Origin: Ceriagrion tenellum
Lineage: Eukaryota > Arthropoda > Insecta > Odonata > Coenagrionidae
Direction: 5' to 3'
Assembly (NCBI GenBank): GCA_963169105.1
Contig: OY720632.1
Coordinates: forward strand, 190,712,448-190,776,447
DNA: 64,000 nucleotides
Shown: positions 59,047 to 64,000 of the stretch, in pieces
Layout: each line of letters opens with the position of its first letter
Numbering within the stretch: the first letter of the stretch is position 1
Notes under the pieces: generated by a model
Databases searched by the model: none
What the model saw: only the letters and a program-made list of their open reading frames with translations
Told to the model about the DNA's origin: nothing
Made by a program: the position numbers and the translations under genes

Positions 59047-59376
59047 GTGGGTGCGGTAGATATCTTCATTTTTCAGGTGGAGTCCCGACGCACCTGCCCG
59101 CCGCACCACGCATTTCGATCTGCATTCCTCTGCTGTTTCTCTCGATTTCCTCCTTTCCGACGCATTCACTCACTCGCTGCTGCGGGAGAGACTCCCGAGC
59201 CTTCAAAAGGTGGCGATTAAAGGAAACACACATTGAGAACGGGTGTTGAGTGTTTTCCACTCGCATATCAGCGCTAAACTGTTTTGTTTAGTTCCACTCA
59301 TATTGACTGCGTCATCTGCGCCAAGCAGATTGAAACGGTCACCTGCGTTGCCAATGTGACGTTCCTCCCGGGAGGG

Positions 59377-59411
59377 TGCCTTTATAGCTCCGCGTCACGT
59401 ATACGCCAGGA
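59377..59411 (-). promoter_or_regulatory. TATA-bearing module, leftward copy
   Basis: Exact inverse of 60159-60193. Read on the minus strand it is TATACGTGACGCGGAGCTAT followed by AAAGGCACCC, a core-promoter-like TATA box (TATAAAG) with a GC-rich approach. Orientation would drive transcription to the left. Confidence 0.35.
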
Positions 59412-59469
59412 CTTGCGAGCCAATGAAATCTCGTGTTGAGAATTGAAGACGTCATTTCACCAGCTCCCT

Positions 59470-59520
59470 GGCGTCCTCGCAGAAAAATCTGAACTTGTTG
59501 GATTTCACTGCGAGGACGCG
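59470..59520. repeat. Hairpin with 19-bp stem
   Basis: GCGTCCTCGCAGAAAAATC and the inverse of GCGTCCTCGCAGTGAAATC (17 of 19 pairs) surround a loop of about 13 bases. It lies between the two TATA modules. Confidence 0.8.
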
Positions 59521-60158
59521 GCTGTAGAGCGGGCATTTTGAAGCAGCAACAAGGATGGATAGCAAGGTTTGACGCATGAAATGTGCTCTATTAGCTGGGT
59601 TAAGAGCCGGGAATGTGTTTATTCATGTTGTATTAAATTACTGTGAGCCTCAGAATATTTGTATTTGAGGTTTTTCGGAATATATAACGCATAATTGCCT
59701 CGGGTGAAACGCAGGCAACTGTAGTGGCCACATATGCTCATCGAAGCGGCTGCTCATCAGAAATGTAATATTAATCTGAAAATGAAAGGTTAAAATTAAT
59801 AGCCTACCTTAAACCCCTGGCAAACAAAATACACCAAACTATGACCCCAAAATATTAGATCCTCACCTTTCTCTACCTACATTATATCTAATAAAGTCTA
59901 GCCGTTAATAACGAAAAGGACACTAAAATCAAACTAATGAGACTCCCAACTAACCGAACGCGAAAGAAAGAAATACTCAAGAGGCAAATCTGAAGCGCCA
60001 CCGTAGCAATCAATCAACAAGTCAGAGGATGTAGGCGTGGTCTGATGAAATGCATGGAATTTTGCACCGATTTATCGTCGCGCATATCGTCCTTCATCTG
60101 TTAGCGCAGCGCTGAGCTATTAAGGACCCCATGTGGAGTCTGCGCTATCGCAGCCCGT

Positions 60159-60193
60159 GGCGTATACGTGACGCGGAGCTATAAAGGCACCCG
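60159..60193 (+). promoter_or_regulatory. TATA-bearing module, rightward copy
   Basis: Contains TATAAAG at 60180-60186, with CTCAGACG near 60199 as a weak initiator candidate (spacing shorter than usual). A 90-codon hydrophilic open frame starts at 60366. A promoter reading is inference only; the pair may equally be the inverted ends of a mobile element. Confidence 0.35.
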
Positions 60194-60365
60194 GAGAGCT
60201 CAGACGTGATCGTCGATATTATGGGCGCCAGTACGGGATTTGGATTCCGCCCGCACTCGGAAGGGGGAAAGGTTGAAATAGGTTAAATAGAAATTTAGGA
60301 ATCCTCTCAGTGTTTGTACTGTCGGTCAACCACTCGTTGACTCGAACACCTGTTCATCATCGAGA

Positions 60366-60635
60366 ATGGGGTCGGGTAGGAAAAAGGACAGGGTTAAGGA
60401 AAAAGGAAATGAAACAACTTCCACAACATGGGAAATGCCGACTGCCTATACTGACGTGTCTAAACCTAACGAAACCCAAAAGACGACACTCATTAGCGAA
60501 ACAGCTCCCAACGGAGCTCACGGACGAACTGAACTCTCTACCCCTCAGCCCGAGCCGTCTGCGTTTACCTCCCCTATCCACCAACAGCGATCTCCACGGC
60601 TGTTTAGGCAAACGCAAAAAAAAGAAAAGCAGTGA
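60366..60635 (+). CDS. Unrecognised short open frame downstream of the TATA module
   Basis: ATG at 60366 opens 89 residues, very hydrophilic, Thr/Pro/Lys/Glu-rich (starts MGSGRKKDRVKEKGNE) and without membrane segments or known motifs. An overlapping 111-codon frame (60310-60645) is Lys/Arg/Leu-rich. It could be the start of a retroelement gag-like frame, a nested gene or chance. No conservation evidence is available. Confidence 0.2.
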   Translation: MGSGRKKDRVKEKGNETTSTTWEMPTAYTDVSKPNETQKTTLISETAPNGAHGRTELSTPQPEPSAFTSPIHQQRSPRLFRQTQKKEKQ

Positions 60636-61948
60636 GCGCGCCTGAGCGCCAGCATTTAAACGTTACACCAAGTGCACTTGTGATGACTCTTATGATGGCG
60701 GGAAAATTAGTAATAGGGTAGATACCTAAAAATCTCGCTGACTAGTAAAATGTGATGATCCCTCATAAAATTATGAATGACCCAATATTATTTTTATTCA
60801 AGTTACTATTTTGTATTTTCATTTAGTCTAGGTATTAAAATACTTCTTTCACGTTACACAATTGTAAATTCTAGTCTTACAAACTAATATAAAATTTGAC
60901 GCGATAATTATACGTTAATAATATATTACATTCGGTAAATGCATCGACGTGCATAGGATAAAAACATTTAAACTACTATTCTTTGCGATTTTTCCGCCAT
61001 CTTGGAAACACAAGAGGAGATGCGTTCCAATCGTCCGATTCAACGTGCGCTCGTGTGTTTTCATTTGTTGCGATGCGCACTAATCTTCGCAAGGCGATGA
61101 GAAATCACCCTTAATTTCCATTCCATCGTTAAGGGGGGGGAAATATGCGAAAGTAAAGACAATATGAGGGGCAAAATTCATTCAAGCATTCCCAATCGAC
61201 GAGTCGTCGCAGCTGTGCTGTTTTGCACATCAAATTTCATTATCTTGCAAAAAAGATATTCCTTTAACGTTTGAAGATTTTTTTCGTAAAGATACTCTTT
61301 TATCTATTATACATATTGATGGATATGCACATTTTTAAGTCCAGGGAGGGGAAGCACAGAGGCGTGTGAGTCTTGAATAGGCACCTCGATGATTGAGTGA
61401 ATGTAAGTTAACTTAACTTCAACTCTTTTAAACATATATAAATAACTCGTAACGTTTATGATGTGGGAATTGATCTAAAAACAGTTCGCAATCGTAATGG
61501 GAGACAGACGGTTACCCTACGTGAAATACATCTCTGAGTATTAAACGATAATTAACAATGCTGTGTTTGTTGTAGCAACAGAGGACTTATTACCGTTACT
61601 TTTCGCTGCTCGTGTCTTGCACTTTCAATTACGTGTGTAGTTTATTCAATCTTCTTTATGTGTATATTTAACTACGAAAGGGTTCTTTCGTACCTATGCA
61701 TGCAGGGCCCCTATGAGAGCTAATTTGAGAATGTCTTAGAAGGCAGGTTTGCTCCGGTAGAGGACACGGTCGGACGTGATAAGCGCTGTGAACTCGTCAA
61801 CAAAGAAAGAGCTTTGGGAAATGGACACCGTCCTCACGCACACACAAGTCGAACGAATGGACGTCCGGGTACTTTGCGTTCCCATTCCCATCGTGTTTCA
61901 GTTCCATAATTCCATGACCATGAATTGGGCGACATTCTAATCGGCTAA

Positions 61949-62560
61949 ACAGTGACGAGTTTGTTTACTTGGGAAGCAAAATAACATCAGATGGGCGGAG
62001 CAAGAAGGAAATAGTAAGCTGCATTAACCAGGCCAAGTTAGCCTTCAAAAAGAAAAACAAACTCTTCACCGCCAGCAACATCAATTTAAGGATTAGGAAA
62101 TTGCTATTGAGGACTTTCGTATGGAACGTTCTGCTCCATGGTGGTGAGACCTGGACAATTGGAAAGAGAGAGAAGGAAGGAATGGAGGCATTTGAAGTGT
62201 GGTGCTGCCGGAAAATGCTGAAAATACCCTGGGTAGCAAGAGTTACGAACTAGGATGTATTTAAGAGGATAGGGGAAAGACGGTGTCTACTCAGAATGCT
62301 AAATAAGAGAAGGAACACCTGGATTGGCCATATTTTCCGACAAGAAAGCTTGGTTACGACCATACTAGAAGGTACAGTAGAGGGAAAAAACCAGAGAGGC
62401 AGACCTACACTAGACTGCATGGGACAGTTGATGAAGGAACTGGGTTGCCAATCGTACAGAGAAGTGAAAAGATTGGCCCAAGATCGGATAAAGTGGAAGA
62501 CTGTTGCAGACCAATCTTATGATTGTAACCAGGAGAAGAAGAAGAAACATTGGCAATTTT
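61949..62560 (+). pseudogene. LINE (RTE/BovB-like) reverse-transcriptase C-terminus
   Basis: Reads NSDEFVYLGSKITSDGRSKK, RTFVWNVLLHGGETWTIGKR, FEVWCCRKMLKIPWVARVTN, one stop (TAG at 62251-62253), then RIGERRCLLRMLNKRRNTWI, GHIFRQESLVTTILEGTVEG and KNQRGRPTLDCM. This LYGxETW / MWC-RRML / GHI-R / RGRP order is typical of the C-terminus of RTE/BovB-like LINE proteins. Only one nonsense codon interrupts some 200 codons. It ends in a GAAGAAGAAGAA tail. 5'-truncated. Confidence 0.85.
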
Positions 62561-62663
62561 TGTAATCCGTTGGGGGAGACACTCTCAAATTTGCGAAACT
62601 TAAGAGCGAATGAAAATCATCCGCCAATCAGCCCAGGCTGTCACAGACAACGAAAAGAAACAA

Positions 62664-62930
62664 TCATTACGTTTACCAATCGAACTCAGATCGATTTGGC
62701 CGGTTCATCTCGGTATGGTAAACGCAATGGGCTAGCGATATCGATATGAGAAGCGGGCTAACTCGGCCCGCTTTCTCCGCCTGTCTGAGATTCTGAGATT
62801 TGAAATCAAAATGAACCGATTCAAATTGCTATTTGCATTGGTAAACCGGTATATCCGAGTCGGCTGGCTTAGAATTTTCAGATCGGTCCGAGTTCATATC
62901 GATCTTAGTTTGACTGATAAACGTAGTGAT
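62664..62930. mobile_element. Short CACTACGTTTA-type MITE
   Basis: Ends ATCATTACGTTTACCAATCG and the inverse of ATCACTACGTTTATCAGTC, with AGATCGAT words inside both. It shares GGTAAACGCAATGGGCTAG and AATTTTCAGATCGGTCCGAG-type blocks with the longer element at 56636-57614. Confidence 0.75.
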
Positions 62931-63589
62931 AGATTCCTGAATTTGATAACCTACATTCAACATAATACAGAAGATTACAGCTGAGTAGTCATTAATTACG
63001 ATTTAAATGCAAAGAGAACATGAGCCTTCATATCATCAATCCTTATATTGAAATTAAACAGAGGCCGTGCGCAGAGCGACCCATTGTTACGGGTTCAGAG
63101 TCATGAGTAAACGCCTTTTCTGTCGGTTTCGCGTTGTTTCTCCAGATGGCCTCCCAACCGAAGCATATGAATGTCTCCGCTGCGTTTCCTCCACATCCAT
63201 CCGCCCTTTTTGGTCACTTATTTTTACTCTCTTCATATCTCAATTTCTTTTTTTTTTTTTTTCAAATTCTACCAAGTCCTTAAGTCATTATGATTAATGA
63301 AGAAAACATCGACGATTTGGACGTCAGATTTCAAAAAAGTATAAAAATATTAAATACTGAGTTGACTGAGCAATGTATTCCGGATCAAACGAACGCCTTC
63401 ATTCCAAGGTTCGCCGGATGTGACCTTCCACGTCCGGTCGAAAACTGTCGCGCAGCCAATCCACATCTCTCCAATACTCACTCATGCACTCGGGAAAATG
63501 AAGGATAACGAAGGATCTCACGAAGGATATCCAAATAATTTTTGATCATGGAATGATACAGACATGCATATCTAAATCCTGTTCCACTC

Positions 63590-64000
63590 ATCGTGGGTCT
63601 AGGAGAAGCCTCGCCATTGCCCCCTATCGTTCCATAGCTCTTGTCGGACAATCTCAACCCAATTAGTACCCTCTTGCCTCCTCTATGTCCCTACTCACTT
63701 CGATCATGATCCAACGTCTCCTCGGCCTTCCTCTGTTGTGTCTTTTACACCTTCCTCTACTATTGTGCATAGCATTACTTTTGGCACTCTTGTTTCTTCC
63801 ATTCTTTAAGCATGTCCCAACCATCTTATCCTATTGTCTACTAATTTTTGTTTAATGTTTTTTTATATTTAATTGCTCCCTTTTGTTGGTATTTCCCACT
63901 GTCTAGTTTGGTTTTCTCCAGCACTGATCTCAAAAACTTCATTTCCGTTACCCTTCTCCCCTGTCTTTCCGTCATTTTCTAAGTCTCAGCTCCATATAAA
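63590..64000 (-). pseudogene. LINE reverse-transcriptase C-terminus running off the window
   Basis: The minus strand from 64000 reads LYGAET, a stop, KMTERQGRRVTEMKFLRSV and LEKTKLDSGKYQQKGAIKYK, later RGRPRRRWIMIE-like sequence and VEIVRQELWNDRGQWRGFS in changing frames. Same general LINE type as 61949-62560 but a different subfamily. Stops and frameshifts are present, and the 5' part lies beyond the window. Confidence 0.75.

Larger units (their letters stand above)
57795..58890 (+). other. Nmdar1 intron
   Basis: A 1.1-kb GT-AG intron composed almost wholly of repeats: truncated MITE H, a tRNA-derived SINE and a 524-bp inverted-repeat element. Unassigned sequence is limited to 58140-58213 and 58740-58890. 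Confidence 0.88.
59047..64000 (+). other. Nmdar1 intron (5' part)
   Basis: Intron running off the window. It holds inverted TATA-bearing modules (59377-60193), a hairpin (59470-59520), LINE fragments (61949-62560 plus strand; 63590-64000 minus strand) and a short inverted-repeat MITE (62664-62930). AT-rich 60650-61940 shows nothing recognisable, nor does 62940-63580. Confidence 0.8.

Noticed and set aside
58015..58100. A functional tRNA gene on the minus strand
   Set aside because: The B box and anticodon-like arm are good, but the acceptor stem does not pair and the base before the anticodon is not T. A tRNA-derived SINE fits better.
59047..59220. Read-through of the M4 exon to a stop at about 59218
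   Set aside because: The GTGGGT donor at 59047 follows the conserved DKWRGAVE, and the downstream translation does not resemble the known C-tail. A retained-intron isoform cannot be excluded.

Overview
The window carries one recognisable host gene, the plus-strand gene for the obligatory GluN1 (NMDAR1) subunit of an NMDA-type ionotropic glutamate receptor. Sixteen coding exons lie between 2343 and 59046. They join in frame to exactly 860 codons, starting in the amino-terminal domain and ending just after membrane segment M4. The first exons and the cytoplasmic tail lie outside the window. Spliced, interrupted genes, LINE, Penelope-like and SINE remnants, TTAA-flanked MITEs and a hAT MITE point to an arthropod, most likely an insect with a large repeat-rich genome. 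The protein reads like insect NMDAR1 almost residue for residue in its conserved blocks. I cannot name the species.

Layout: 1-2342 is intron; 2343-13083 holds six exons of the amino-terminal domain and the start of the ligand-binding core; 17851-24769 holds the S1 half of the glycine-binding core; 25322-29207 holds M1, the pore loop and M3; 33630-34321 holds most of S2; 34322-57669 is a 23.3 kb intron; 57670-59046 holds the end of S2, M4 and the membrane-proximal tail; 59047-64000 is intron. Introns make up about 96% of the window and contain almost all of its repeats.

The most striking structure is in the 23.3 kb intron. A MITE of a family that occurs about eight times in the window is split at a GTAC. 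Its left half ends at 37771 and its right half resumes at 56117. Between them lie 18,345 bp bounded by inverted repeats of about 420 bp, with GTAC at both edges. This looks like one very large terminal-inverted-repeat element (or composite) nested in a MITE. Inside it are a second inverted repeat with arms of about 1.53 kb and roughly 98% identity, two smaller fold-backs and several broken LINEs. No intact transposase is visible.

The gene and its repeats touch in several places. The 5' splice site after exon 57670-57794 (AAG|GTAGTC) is the terminal repeat of a MITE inserted at a TTAA that lies inside the last two codons. A Penelope-like fragment runs up to the 3' splice site of exon 9184-9297. 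One intron (11137-12981) uses a GC donor, and another ends in a tandem CAGTAG acceptor. Against the fly protein as I recall it, four extra low-complexity segments sit in the amino-terminal domain, the S1 loop, the M1-M2 linker and the S2-M4 region, while pore and ligand-contact residues are kept.
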